From assembly GCF_045679545.1 (NCBI RefSeq), contig NZ_CP166194.1, positions 2,108,001-2,172,000 of the forward strand: a DNA stretch of 64,000 bases, read 5' to 3'. This document shows positions 27,621-36,581 of this stretch, piece after piece (within the stretch, counting starts at the first letter, position 1; each line of letters begins with the position of its first letter). Origin of the DNA: Enterovibrio sp045679545 (GTDB taxonomy: Bacteria; Pseudomonadota; Gammaproteobacteria; Enterobacterales; Vibrionaceae). Under the pieces are notes generated by a model, which had not been told where the DNA came from, ran no database searches, and was given only the letters and a program-made list of their open reading frames with translations. The position numbers and the translations under genes are program-made.

Positions 27621-28187
27621 CTACTTTCCAACATCCACACCATAGCGAAAACAGGTTTTTACATGATCATTGACCATGCCTGTTGCCTGCATATAGGCGT
27701 AACAAATGGTTGTACCGACAAATTTAAAGCCGAGTTTTTTGAGCGCTTTGCTCATGGCATCGGATTCAGGCGTCGAGGTAGGGACATCAGCAATTGATTC
27801 TCGATGATTCACGATCGGCATTCCACCGACAAATTGCCAAATATACTTGTCGAAGCTGCCATATTCTTTCTGAATAGCCAGCACCAAGTTGGCGTTGGTC
27901 ACGGTGCCATTCACTTTCAGCCTGTTACGAACAATCGCAGGGTTTAGCAGTAGCTCCGCTATTTTGGCTTCGTCATAAGCGGCCACAGTTTTAATATCAA
28001 AGTGATCAAACGCAACACGGTACCCTTCACGCTTCTTCAATATTGTGGTCCAACTGAGTCCAGCTTGTGCACCTTCCAATATCAGCATTTCAAACAGTTC
28101 ACGATCGTCATGAACTGGCACGCCCCATTCTTCATCGTGATAAGTTTGATCAATCGGGCTCACATTCGCCCAGCTGCAACGTTCCAT
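27621..28187 (-). CDS. tag: DNA-3-methyladenine glycosylase I
   Basis: The 188-residue protein is the Tag base-excision glycosylase that removes 3-methyladenine from DNA. It begins MERCSWA with zinc ligand Cys4, then YHDEEWGVP with His17, and ends with VNDHVKTCFR holding the second His/Cys pair. The central GLSWTTILKKREGYRVAF block is characteristic. Length matches the family. AAGGAC precedes the ATG. It stands alone between the DMT transporter and the iol genes. Confidence 0.95.
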   Translation of the reverse strand: MERCSWANVSPIDQTYHDEEWGVPVHDDRELFEMLILEGAQAGLSWTTILKKREGYRVAFDHFDIKTVAAYDEAKIAELLLNPAIVRNRLKVNGTVTNANLVLAIQKEYGSFDKYIWQFVGGMPIVNHRESIADVPTSTPESDAMSKALKKLGFKFVGTTICYAYMQATGMVNDHVKTCFRYGVDVGK

Positions 28188-28384
28188 GTTTTGTCCTTAA
28201 CCGTAATGAGCAATGAACACCAAAAGATATATTTTCAACGTAGAGCGACTGTGTTTTCAAGGAAGAGCGACTATGTTTTCAAACCATCGCCGCGCCTGAC
28301 AGCCAACAAACTCTCGCTGAACAAGCATCTTGAGGCTGCTTGGGAATACTGTGTATATAACCATGCTTATAAATTGGCCACAAC

Positions 28385-28422
28385 AAAAAGAGGATGCAAT
28401 GTTAAGACTGCATCCTCTTTCT
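28385..28422. terminator. Terminator of the iolB-iolG unit
   Basis: AAAGAGGATGCA (28387-28398) pairs perfectly with TGCATCCTCTTT (28409-28420). On the minus strand it lies just after the iolG stop and is followed by T-rich sequence. Confidence 0.85.
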
Positions 28423-28439
28423 ATTCACAACACCGGACG

Positions 28440-29426
28440 TTATAGATTAACTGTCTGATGCGTCTCTAATGATTCAAGCGCGGCTTCGGCCAATTCCAGC
28501 GCCAGTTCGCCATCAATGCCTGAACATTGCGGTTCTGTTTTCCCTTCAAGCACATCAACAAAGTGCTGCCATTCGGCAATATAGGCTTCTTTGTAACGTT
28601 CAAGGAAGAAGTACTGCGGCTTTGCACTGCTGCAGTCATCCTCGCTCCAATGCTCCACCAAATGCTCACGCACGTTGCCCGCTTTCAGCATGCCTTTACT
28701 GCCATGAAGCTCAATACGCTGATCGTAACCATAACCAGAACGTCGGCTGTTGATAATATTTGCCATCGCGCCAGACGGGAAATACAGCACGATCACGGCG
28801 CTATCGATATCTCCTGCTTCACCAATCGCAGGGTCAACTAAACAAGCACCGTGGGCTGAAACGGAAATCGGATCTTCACCCATGATAAAGCGCGCCATGT
28901 CCAAATCATGGATCGACATATCGCGGAAAATGCCGCCCGATACTCGCACGTATTCCGCAGGTGGCGGTGATGGGTCACGCGAGGTGATCACCAAGGTTTC
29001 GGCTTTTCCGATTGCACCACTTTCGAAGAGATCTTTTAGTGTTCGGAACTGAGGGTCATAACGGCGGTTGAAACCCAGCAAAAACTTAACGTCAGAAGCC
29101 TCAACCACTTCTAAGCAGTCCTGCACACGAGCTAGGCTCAAATCAATGGGCTTTTCACAGAAGATCGCCTTGCCTGCTTTTGCCGCGAGCTCAATGAGAT
29201 TTGCATGAGTATCCGTCGCAGAGCATATACATACCGCATGAATATCAGGATCGGCCAAGGCTTCTTCTGTCGTCATCACATCGGCATGATATTTCTCAGC
29301 CAATTGCGCCGCCCCTTCAGCGTAGGGGTCAATAACAGCGCGGATCTGCGTCATGGGATGAGCATCAATATTGACGGCGTGTACTTTACCAATACGTCCG
29401 CAACCAAACAGCGCAATATTAAACAT
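28440..29426 (-). CDS. iolG: Inositol 2-dehydrogenase IolG
   Basis: The 328-residue Gfo/Idh/MocA enzyme oxidises myo-inositol to scyllo-inosose with NAD. The N-terminal Rossmann segment is IALFGCGRIGKVHAVNI; the family EKP motif is AIFCEKPIDLSL near residue 97, with LGFNRRYDPQF after it and the catalytic-region RDMSIHDLDMARF near residue 172. The pattern fits bacterial IolG well. A strong AAGGAGAGG site precedes ATG. It lies 75 bases downstream of iolB on the same strand and ends at a terminator. Confidence 0.92.
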   Translation of the reverse strand: MFNIALFGCGRIGKVHAVNIDAHPMTQIRAVIDPYAEGAAQLAEKYHADVMTTEEALADPDIHAVCICSATDTHANLIELAAKAGKAIFCEKPIDLSLARVQDCLEVVEASDVKFLLGFNRRYDPQFRTLKDLFESGAIGKAETLVITSRDPSPPPAEYVRVSGGIFRDMSIHDLDMARFIMGEDPISVSAHGACLVDPAIGEAGDIDSAVIVLYFPSGAMANIINSRRSGYGYDQRIELHGSKGMLKAGNVREHLVEHWSEDDCSSAKPQYFFLERYKEAYIAEWQHFVDVLEGKTEPQCSGIDGELALELAEAALESLETHQTVNL

Positions 29427-29501
29427 AGCCTCTCCTTTTGCTTTGGCTTTTTTTAAAGATGGGCACGTACTTTCTTGCAGCCCGATGTTAAATAGGAATA
29501 C

Positions 29502-30332
29502 TCAACCAGTGTGTTTATCGGCGTATTCTGATGTATTAATCCATGCATGATCGGCTTCCCAGCTAAATAACCATTTGCGAACTGGCCCAGCCATGACATT
29601 CAAGTAATAGCTGTCGTAGCCCGCCATTGTTGCCACAGGGTGATAGCCACGTGGGACTTGCACAACATCTCCATCGTAAGCTGCCATGCATTCATCCAAC
29701 TCTCTGTCTTCGGTGTATACACGTTGAATGCAGAAGCCCTGTGGGGGATTCAACCTGTGGTAATAAGTTTCTTCTAACTGTGTTTCATCCGGTGGCGCAT
29801 CGCGATCATGTTTATGGCTTGGATAAGAGCTGGTGCACCCTTCGTCAGTGTAGACTTCAACAACCAGCAAACTATCAGCGGCTTTATTATCTGGCAGAAT
29901 ATTGTGCACATAGCGCTGATTATTGCCGACGCCTCTCGCTTCTGCGTCAACATTTTCAGGAGCGATAAGACGAGACGGGAAGGTGCCTTTTCCAGGTGCA
30001 CGACAAACAGCCAATTCAAGATCGGCGGTCGCAATTAATAACGCAGAGTCCCCCGCGCTGACATACAAAGAAAAGGGTTTCTTGCGTTCAAATGGCCCAG
30101 CTCTATCTCCAATTTCTCCCAGTGATTTTCCTGCCAATTCCGCCGTCGCTTTACCACCCACTAGCACGATACAAAGCTCTTCTTTGTCGTTGGCAGTTAA
30201 TGTGAGTGTTTGTCCTATTGTGAGTTGGAAAGCGTCAAAACCCACATATTTCCAACCTGCCGATTCCGGCGTGATGTGTTGATATCGCCCTTCATCATTT
30301 GGCTTCTTCCGCTTTGAAAGCAGTTCAGACAT
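29502..30332 (-). CDS. iolB: 5-deoxy-glucuronate isomerase IolB (copy 1)
   Basis: The 276-residue bicupin converts 5-deoxy-glucuronate to 5-dehydro-2-deoxygluconate. Signature segments are RYVHNILPDN, SYPSHKHDRDAPPDETQLEETYYHR with the metal-binding His/Glu set, PQGFCIQRVYTEDRELDECM and DVVQVPRGYHPVATMAGYDSYYLNVMAG. A second IolB (47434-48291) shares the motifs but differs in much of the rest. It is the first gene of the iolB-iolG unit and is divergent from the PhyH gene across a region with a 20-bp palindrome. Confidence 0.93.
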   Translation of the reverse strand: MSELLSKRKKPNDEGRYQHITPESAGWKYVGFDAFQLTIGQTLTLTANDKEELCIVLVGGKATAELAGKSLGEIGDRAGPFERKKPFSLYVSAGDSALLIATADLELAVCRAPGKGTFPSRLIAPENVDAEARGVGNNQRYVHNILPDNKAADSLLVVEVYTDEGCTSSYPSHKHDRDAPPDETQLEETYYHRLNPPQGFCIQRVYTEDRELDECMAAYDGDVVQVPRGYHPVATMAGYDSYYLNVMAGPVRKWLFSWEADHAWINTSEYADKHTG

Positions 30333-30430
30333 AACATCTCCTTGTCTTTGTGACTGACTTCACCGTGTATTCGATAAACACAAATTCACTCGTCTGCCAA
30401 TAATAGAACATATTTTTCAACTCTCAACAC

Positions 30431-30450
30431 AATGAAATTTATATTTCATT
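30431..30450. promoter_or_regulatory. 20-bp palindromic operator candidate between iolB and the PhyH gene
   Basis: AATGAAAT-N4-ATTTCATT, the same half-sites and spacing as at 17281-17300. It lies in the 172-base divergent region, so one regulator could govern both directions. Confidence 0.6.
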
Positions 30451-30504
30451 TTTACTCATATTTGAAATAAACTGAATGCCATTGTGGGAGCGAGGAGAGG
30501 GAAG

Positions 30505-31680
30505 ATGCATAGCAAACGACAAACCTTGTCAACATCGTTCTTTAAGCCATCAGATGTGTCACTTGATGACTTTCGAACATGTTGCGAGAAAGAAACACAT
30601 CATGAATCTTACCCGTTAGCCACTGACGTGATCTCTAACGTGGTTGTTTATGATGGCGATGATCTTCGCCGCTCCAACGCCAATATGCGTCCGTTTCAAG
30701 ATGAAATAGCCCGTGTACTGCTGGATGGGCCTGGCGTTTTTGCAATCAAGCGTTTCTTTAGCAAGCACGCAATCATTGATGAAATGAGTCAGGTTTTTGA
30801 AGCGGTTCTTGAGAAAGAACAGGGCTTTGGCGCCGGTGATCACTTTGGCAAAACGGGCCCGCAAGCTAACGGGCGAATTTGGAATGTGTTTCAAAAAAGC
30901 GCACAGGTCGCGCCAAAAACATTTGTTCACTATTACAAAAACCCATTGCTTCAGTGGGTTTCTGAGGCTTGGCTCGGCCCGCACTATCAAATGACAGCAC
31001 AAGTGAATATTGTGCGCCCAGGTGGGGCGGCGCAAGTTTCACATCGTGATTACCACCTTGGCTTTCAACAACCCGACGAAACAGCCCGCTACCCGCTTCA
31101 CATTCAACAAATGTCTGCGATGCTCACACTGCAAGGTGCGGTTGCGCATACAGACATGCCATTAGAAAGCGGACCAACAAAGCTACTGCCTTTTTCGCAA
31201 CATTATCTGCTTGGTTATATGGCTTATCACGCGCAAGCGTTTCAAGAGTACTTTGAGCAGCACTATGTTCAGGTTGCATTAGAAAAAGGCGATGCGTTGT
31301 TTTTCAACCCGGCCCTGTTTCATGCTGCCGGTGAAAACCAAACGAATAACTTTCATCGCTGCGCCAATTTGCTTCAAGTGTCTTCGGTATTCGGTAAACC
31401 CATGGAAACCGTCGATTTGGCGCATATTAGCCGCCTTGTTTATCCCGTACTCGCGCCACTTTGGGCATCCAACGCTTTGTCTATGGAGGAAAAAATGACC
31501 ATTGTGACCATGGTGACTGACGGTTATGCCTTCCCGACAAACCTTGATACTGATCCACCGATTGGCGGCTTGGCACCAGAATCAATGGAAACCTTATTGT
31601 GCAGAGCATTAGAGGAAGGAATGGAAGCTAACGACTACGACATTGCTTTGGCTCAACTTCGGGAAAAACAACGGGGGTAA
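30505..31680 (+). CDS. Phytanoyl-CoA dioxygenase (PhyH)-family Fe(II)/2-oxoglutarate enzyme
   Basis: I start this 391-residue protein at ATG 30505, behind a GGAGAGGGAAG site. The PhyH double-stranded beta-helix shows the iron triad His180 and Asp182 (SHRDYHLGFQ) with His273 (LFHAAGENQ), and Arg285 as probable 2-oxoglutarate anchor. It would hydroxylate a small organic substrate using O2 in the cytoplasm; the substrate is unknown. Its divergence from iolB across a shared palindrome argues for a role in using inositol or a derivative such as an O-methyl-inositol, which is inference. It ends at a terminator shared with the RTX gene. Confidence 0.85.
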   Translation: MHSKRQTLSTSFFKPSDVSLDDFRTCCEKETHHESYPLATDVISNVVVYDGDDLRRSNANMRPFQDEIARVLLDGPGVFAIKRFFSKHAIIDEMSQVFEAVLEKEQGFGAGDHFGKTGPQANGRIWNVFQKSAQVAPKTFVHYYKNPLLQWVSEAWLGPHYQMTAQVNIVRPGGAAQVSHRDYHLGFQQPDETARYPLHIQQMSAMLTLQGAVAHTDMPLESGPTKLLPFSQHYLLGYMAYHAQAFQEYFEQHYVQVALEKGDALFFNPALFHAAGENQTNNFHRCANLLQVSSVFGKPMETVDLAHISRLVYPVLAPLWASNALSMEEKMTIVTMVTDGYAFPTNLDTDPPIGGLAPESMETLLCRALEEGMEANDYDIALAQLREKQRG

Positions 31681-31767
31681 CGTGTTTCGCGCCGTTGACT
31701 GCCGATCGTGTTTTGCACGAGAGACTGTTTGACGTGTCATTGAAAAAAGCGCCCACGGTTTTAAAAC

Positions 31768-31796
31768 AAAAAACCCGCTAATATAGCGGGTTTTGA
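31768..31796. terminator. Bidirectional terminator between the PhyH and RTX genes
   Basis: AAAACCCGCTA (31770-31780) pairs with TAGCGGGTTTT (31784-31794) around a 3-base loop. Both strands have flanking T/A runs. Confidence 0.88.
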
Positions 31797-31811
31797 CTGG
31801 CTCGCAGAGTG

Positions 31812-34580
31812 TTAGAAAATATCATTACCGTCGTAAGTAACGTGTTCTGCATCAGTCCAGATTGTCACGCTAGCACCCGAATTTGTTTCAAACACATAAG
31901 CGTCAAGCTCATTCACTTGAGATTCTGTTAGCCCCATGAACGCAATCATGTCTGCAGACAGCTCAGCTTGTGGCTGCGCATCGGCATCATACGTCCAGAA
32001 CTTGCCTGTTAGGTTGAAAGTATCATCACCCTCACCCAAGTAAGCCACAAAGCCGTCCCAATCACCTGGATCAACATTGGTTTGTGTTTGGAACTGGTCA
32101 GACTGTGCTTCAATCGCATAAGCATTGATCGTCACTTCCTGATCGCCACTGTCGCCCACTACCGCTTCAACCTGAGCAATGGCTTTACTGTTCACCACCA
32201 CGCCAGCGGCATGGTGAGACTGACCGGTAAAGTCAATATTCGCATCACCATTGGCAATCAGCTTATCGAAGCCGCGGTCACCCACATACACATTGCCGCG
32301 AGAATTCAGCAAACCTGCATCTGAGAAGTCTTCATTGTCGAAGAACATGGTGTCGTTACCTTCGCTTCCGACGTAAATATCAACACCTTCTCCGCCATCC
32401 AACACGTAGTCGTCTTCATAGCCAGCTTGCAAATAGTCATTACCTGCGCCGCCGTATAGTGCATCGTCACCACTGCCACCGTAAAGCTTGTCATCGCCGT
32501 CGCCGCCGTAAAGAACATCATCACCAAAACCACCGTAAATAACGTCGTCACCTGCATCACCGTAAAGAACGTCGTTGCCGTTACCGCCGTTAAGGGTGTC
32601 GTTGCCGTTATCTCCGTGAATGACGTCTTGACCGTCGCCGCCGTGAATGAAGTCGTTACCATTGCCACCGTTGATGGTGTCGTTATCTGAGTACAGTTTT
32701 TGCTGTTCAACAGAGATCGTAAATGTTGTGTCATTGAAATCGCGATCACCGAGGTTCCACAGGTCTTCCCATTGAGAGGTGTTACCATCTACGTTCTCGT
32801 GATCTTGACCGTCGCCATTCTCTGCGGCGTTTGATACGTAAACCACTGAGCTTGAACCACCCTGTGTGATGGTTGAGCCAGTGCCCGCCAGGTTCAAGTT
32901 AACTGAACCTGTGTCAAAGCCTTTACGGTCACCATCAGGAATCAAGAACATGCCAAAGGAGTCACCACCCGATACATCAATATCCAACGACAATTCAGAA
33001 ACACTTTTCACGTTATCCGCGATAACTTCTGCACGAACAACCACACCGTCCTTGATCACGTAGTAACCTAGGCTGTTGTTATATGCCGCACTGTGCGTGA
33101 ATTCACTCACAGAAATCGTCACGGTGTCCTCACCCTGCAGGTTGTAAACCGTCGCGCCATCAATGTGATTTAATTCAAATGTTTTGCTGGATTCAACACC
33201 GCCGTAAATCGTATCGTCACCGTCTCCACCATCAATAGTATCGTCGCCATGCTCACCAAAAATGGTGTCGTCACCCGCTCCACCGAAAATGGTGTCATTG
33301 TCATCTTCAACGTTCACTTTTTGCTGAAGTGACACGTTGTCGATCAGTGCGCCGTAGCTATCAGAACGGCCTTCGCCTTCAAAGCGAATAGTAATAAAGT
33401 CATTGCCCTTTGGCAGAACAACGTCGGTTGTGAAAGATTCGTAGTGATCGTTCGCTTGCGTGTTATCAAAGTACTTGGAATAGATCACCGTACCCGCTTG
33501 ATCAAAGACTTTTACTTCAAATTGACTTGTTGCATGGTCGCTACCACGGTAACGGTTTGCATAGTCAAACGACAACGCCAATACCGCATCACCGTCTGCT
33601 GCAAGGCCCGTCACGTCCACATCTTGCTGTACCCACGTATTTGTGTGGCTATCCAGCTCGAGAACCGTATTGGTCACGTCATTTTGTGGTGTGCCACCAA
33701 ACGTACCTTGCTGTAATTCCATCCAGTTAGAGCCCGGCGTATACCACCCCGTCACTTGGTGATCTTGAAGCAGGCCCCAATGATTGCTGGTGTTATTGCC
33801 GTAATCTTCAAAATCACCATTGGTGAGCAACTCTCGTGTATCAGTGCCAAAACCTTTGTTGCCATAGATGGTATCGTTGCCTTCGCCGCCTTTGATGGTG
33901 TCATTACCTTCACCACCGTACAGCGTATCGTTACCCTGACCACCATCGATGTAGTCATTACCTTCAAAACCGTTAATGGTGTCGTCAAGGCTGCCTGACA
34001 CGTTGTTAGTCAAAGCGACGTTGTCAATCAACGCACCGTAGCCGTCAGATTGGCCTTTAGCTTCGAAGCGCAACGTGACGCCTGTTGTGCCCTCAGGCAC
34101 AGAAAAATCCACTTCAAAGTTGTGATAGCTTTCATTAGATTGGGTATTGTCGAAGTATTTGGAATACAGTAACTTGCCATCGTTATCAAAAACCTTCACT
34201 TCGAATTGACTGGTCGCGTGATTGTCACCTTTGTAACGGTTCGCATAATCAAATGACAGGGTCATTGATGCGTCTGACGATTCCGTCAAATTGGTCACAT
34301 CAATGTCTTGTTGAACCCAGGTATTACCCGTGGAATCAAGTTCCATAACAGTATTGTCAGCGGCGTTAGCAGGTGTGCCACCAAAATCGCCCTGTTGCAG
34401 TTCGATTTTCATGGTTCCTGGCGTGTACCAGCCCGCAACTTGATGGTCGTCAAACAAGCCCCACTGATCATGGCTATCGTTGCCCCAGGCTTCGAAGTCC
34501 CCGTTCATCAGTAAGTTATCGCCTTTGTCTTCTGAACCGTAAAGAAAATCTGCGCCGCTTGTACCGTTAATGTCTGACAT
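31812..34580 (-). CDS. RTX calcium-binding secreted protein with duplicated lectin-like module
   Basis: The 922-residue acidic protein has no N-terminal signal and carries glycine/aspartate nonapeptide (GGxGxDxUx) repeats at about residues 198-240, 425-463 and 631-718, so export by a type I system is expected. Residues about 21-192 and 252-420 are two copies of one beta-sandwich-like module, both with NGDFE, WYTPG, VMELDS- or VLELDS-like and FDYANRY blocks. A DUF4114-like segment (about 463-630) contains WEDLWNLGDRDFNDTTF. The C-terminal 200 residues probably hold the secretion signal. No ABC/HlyD/TolC genes lie nearby. Adhesion or matrix roles are plausible but unproven. Confidence 0.85.
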   Translation of the reverse strand: MSDINGTSGADFLYGSEDKGDNLLMNGDFEAWGNDSHDQWGLFDDHQVAGWYTPGTMKIELQQGDFGGTPANAADNTVMELDSTGNTWVQQDIDVTNLTESSDASMTLSFDYANRYKGDNHATSQFEVKVFDNDGKLLYSKYFDNTQSNESYHNFEVDFSVPEGTTGVTLRFEAKGQSDGYGALIDNVALTNNVSGSLDDTINGFEGNDYIDGGQGNDTLYGGEGNDTIKGGEGNDTIYGNKGFGTDTRELLTNGDFEDYGNNTSNHWGLLQDHQVTGWYTPGSNWMELQQGTFGGTPQNDVTNTVLELDSHTNTWVQQDVDVTGLAADGDAVLALSFDYANRYRGSDHATSQFEVKVFDQAGTVIYSKYFDNTQANDHYESFTTDVVLPKGNDFITIRFEGEGRSDSYGALIDNVSLQQKVNVEDDNDTIFGGAGDDTIFGEHGDDTIDGGDGDDTIYGGVESSKTFELNHIDGATVYNLQGEDTVTISVSEFTHSAAYNNSLGYYVIKDGVVVRAEVIADNVKSVSELSLDIDVSGGDSFGMFLIPDGDRKGFDTGSVNLNLAGTGSTITQGGSSSVVYVSNAAENGDGQDHENVDGNTSQWEDLWNLGDRDFNDTTFTISVEQQKLYSDNDTINGGNGNDFIHGGDGQDVIHGDNGNDTLNGGNGNDVLYGDAGDDVIYGGFGDDVLYGGDGDDKLYGGSGDDALYGGAGNDYLQAGYEDDYVLDGGEGVDIYVGSEGNDTMFFDNEDFSDAGLLNSRGNVYVGDRGFDKLIANGDANIDFTGQSHHAAGVVVNSKAIAQVEAVVGDSGDQEVTINAYAIEAQSDQFQTQTNVDPGDWDGFVAYLGEGDDTFNLTGKFWTYDADAQPQAELSADMIAFMGLTESQVNELDAYVFETNSGASVTIWTDAEHVTYDGNDIF

Positions 34581-35009
34581 ACCTTGTCCTCATTTTATAG
34601 TGTGACGCTGTATGAATGAGCAAGGAGCAAAAGAGCGGGGATAGCAAAGAAAGACCATCCCGGCTCAAGATTGTGTCACTAAGTAGATTTGGGCTCACAT
34701 TAGAGACAACTAACATTCATTCAACGTTGTTTGTGACATCAGTTTTAATGACAAGACACACATGAACAACAGGTGAACACCATGTTCAGCGTAAAATCAT
34801 GGCTTTGTTTGATCAGTAATAAGCCAAAATAATGATATTAAAATGATTAAATAATTAGAAAGGCATTAGTTGAGGATAGAAATGGCAATATTTAAGCGTA
34901 TGCCAACCTATATAAGGTGTCCAAAGTGGGCGGTTTTACATACGCTTGTAGCATGCATGAAAACAAACACATGCCTAAATATTTACCATTTGCAGAAGCG
35001 AATATGACG
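34581..35009. other. Intergenic region between the RTX and MATE genes
   Basis: About 430 AT-rich bases upstream of the RTX gene and downstream of the MATE gene. No conserved ORF or clear terminator is seen. It presumably holds the RTX promoter on the minus strand. Confidence 0.45.
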
Positions 35010-36377
35010 TTACACCTTTGCCGTGTTGTGTTCAGTAAGGTTGTTGACCCATTTAGTACCAAAAACTCGTCGAATGGTCGGATAGAGTTTGACGATCTCT
35101 TCTGAAGTCATCAGTAAAAAGACATAAGGTAATGGAAGCTCAAACCACATTGCCGCCACTGCTGTCATCGGTATCGCCCAAATCCACTGACAGACAACAT
35201 CCATATTCATACAGAATTTCGCATCTCCTCCAGCACGAAGCACACCAACGATAAGCGTTATGTTGATATTTCGTACTATGGTGCTCAGCGCAATAACAGG
35301 GAAACACAATGCCGCTAGTGAGATAACTTCCTCACTCACTTGCGTGTATAAGGACAAAATCGCACCTTGTGCTAGCAGCACGACAACCGCACACAGCACA
35401 CCAACAGCAGCAGATGTGGCGAGCGCGTAACGTGCATAGCGTTCGCTCATCGCTAACTTATTCGCTCCAAGGGCATTGCCCACCACAATCGCAGTGGCGC
35501 TAGACAGACCGGATGCAACACACAAGGTCAACGCTTCCAGCGACGATACAATAGCCATTGTTGCCAGTTCGGCTTCTCCCATCCGTCCCATAATGACCTG
35601 ATAGACAAAGATGCCACCACTCCACATCAAACTACCTGCAATGATCGGCATGGTGACTTTCATGTATCGGCGAAAAGTACGTTGAGTGAATGAAAAATCT
35701 GACCCTCGAAGCACCAAAACTGGGTTGAAAAAGTAGATGACAGCCACAGACATAATCACGCGTACCACACGCGCGATCACTGTGCCCAAACCTGCCCCCA
35801 TTAACCCCATCTCTGGTAAGCCAAAGTAACCGAAAATGAGAAAATAACTCAGTAAGATATTGAGGCCAATTTCAATGATGGACATATTCATGGTGGTTTT
35901 GGTTTTACCCAGTGCTCGCAATGCTGCGTCCATTGAAATAGTTGGGCCTGCAACCAAAATCGCCACGCTGATAATTTTCAGATAGTCAGCCGCGAGTTGA
36001 GCGGTTTCTCCGCTCGCTTTAAACAGAGCCGGAACAACATGAGGGAAGAACCAACACAGTAAGAATAGAATGACGGACGCGGCAGTCGATATCACACTGC
36101 CTAAAGCAAAATTACGTCTCAGGCCTTTTTCATCTTCCGCTCCCCAGTATTGAGCGAGTAAAACGCCCATTCCGGTGCCCATTCCCCAAATAAAGATGCC
36201 TGTAAACCAAAATACTCGTGCACCAATACTGGACGCTGCCACTTCCTGTGTGCCTAGTTGGCTTACCATGAGGCTGTCTATAAAGCCTGCACTGCTAAAT
36301 AACAAGCTTTGCAGCACGAGAGGAAAACCTAGCAGGGCAACCCGCCGCAAAAAATAACCATATGAATCTTCTGGCAT
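35010..36377 (-). CDS. MATE-family multidrug efflux transporter
   Basis: The protein of about 455 residues has twelve hydrophobic segments in the two-bundle MATE arrangement: LLFSSAGFIDSLMVSQLG at the start, IWGMGTGMGVLLAQYWGA, then a second half beginning near residue 235 with SLMWSGGIFVYQVIMGRMG. It exports drugs or metabolites by Na+ or H+ antiport at the inner membrane. I prefer the ATG at 36377, with GAGGG nine bases before it, over the GTG at 36392. Two palindromes upstream may be regulatory. It is monocistronic. Confidence 0.9.
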   Translation of the reverse strand: MPEDSYGYFLRRVALLGFPLVLQSLLFSSAGFIDSLMVSQLGTQEVAASSIGARVFWFTGIFIWGMGTGMGVLLAQYWGAEDEKGLRRNFALGSVISTAASVILFLLCWFFPHVVPALFKASGETAQLAADYLKIISVAILVAGPTISMDAALRALGKTKTTMNMSIIEIGLNILLSYFLIFGYFGLPEMGLMGAGLGTVIARVVRVIMSVAVIYFFNPVLVLRGSDFSFTQRTFRRYMKVTMPIIAGSLMWSGGIFVYQVIMGRMGEAELATMAIVSSLEALTLCVASGLSSATAIVVGNALGANKLAMSERYARYALATSAAVGVLCAVVVLLAQGAILSLYTQVSEEVISLAALCFPVIALSTIVRNINITLIVGVLRAGGDAKFCMNMDVVCQWIWAIPMTAVAAMWFELPLPYVFLLMTSEEIVKLYPTIRRVFGTKWVNNLTEHNTAKV

Positions 36378-36443
36378 CACTTTTTCCCTCACCTAGCCAC
36401 TTTGGTTTTAATTATTTTTTTTGACTATAATCTTCGAGATATA

Positions 36444-36476
36444 ATTTAGCTAAATGTAATGCCATGTAATACATGG
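36444..36476. promoter_or_regulatory. Two adjacent palindromes upstream of the MATE gene
   Basis: ATTTAGCTAAAT (36444-36455) and CCATGTA-A-TACATGG (36462-36476) are both perfect and only six bases apart, 67-99 bases before the MATE start. They look like regulator-binding sites; the regulator is not identified. Confidence 0.4.
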
Positions 36477-36581
36477 TATTTTCTACGATTCACATCAAAA
36501 TGTCTGGTTTAGTATCTCAAGACAAAAGCGCATTTATTTGGCGTGAGTTTTCCGTTTTCCTTCATCGCTTAACATGAAAAA

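Noticed and set aside
28002..28445. 147-codon plus-strand open frame between tag and iolG
   Set aside because: It overlaps the tag 5' end, has atypical composition and runs through the iolG terminator hairpin.
32425..32690. Possible CRISPR-like direct repeats
   Set aside because: The periodic units are the codons of RTX nonapeptides within one open frame, with no spacers or cas genes.
32306..33998. Thr/Met-rich open frames overlapping the RTX gene
   Set aside because: They are out-of-frame readings of the repetitive Gly/Asp codons and have no independent start signals.
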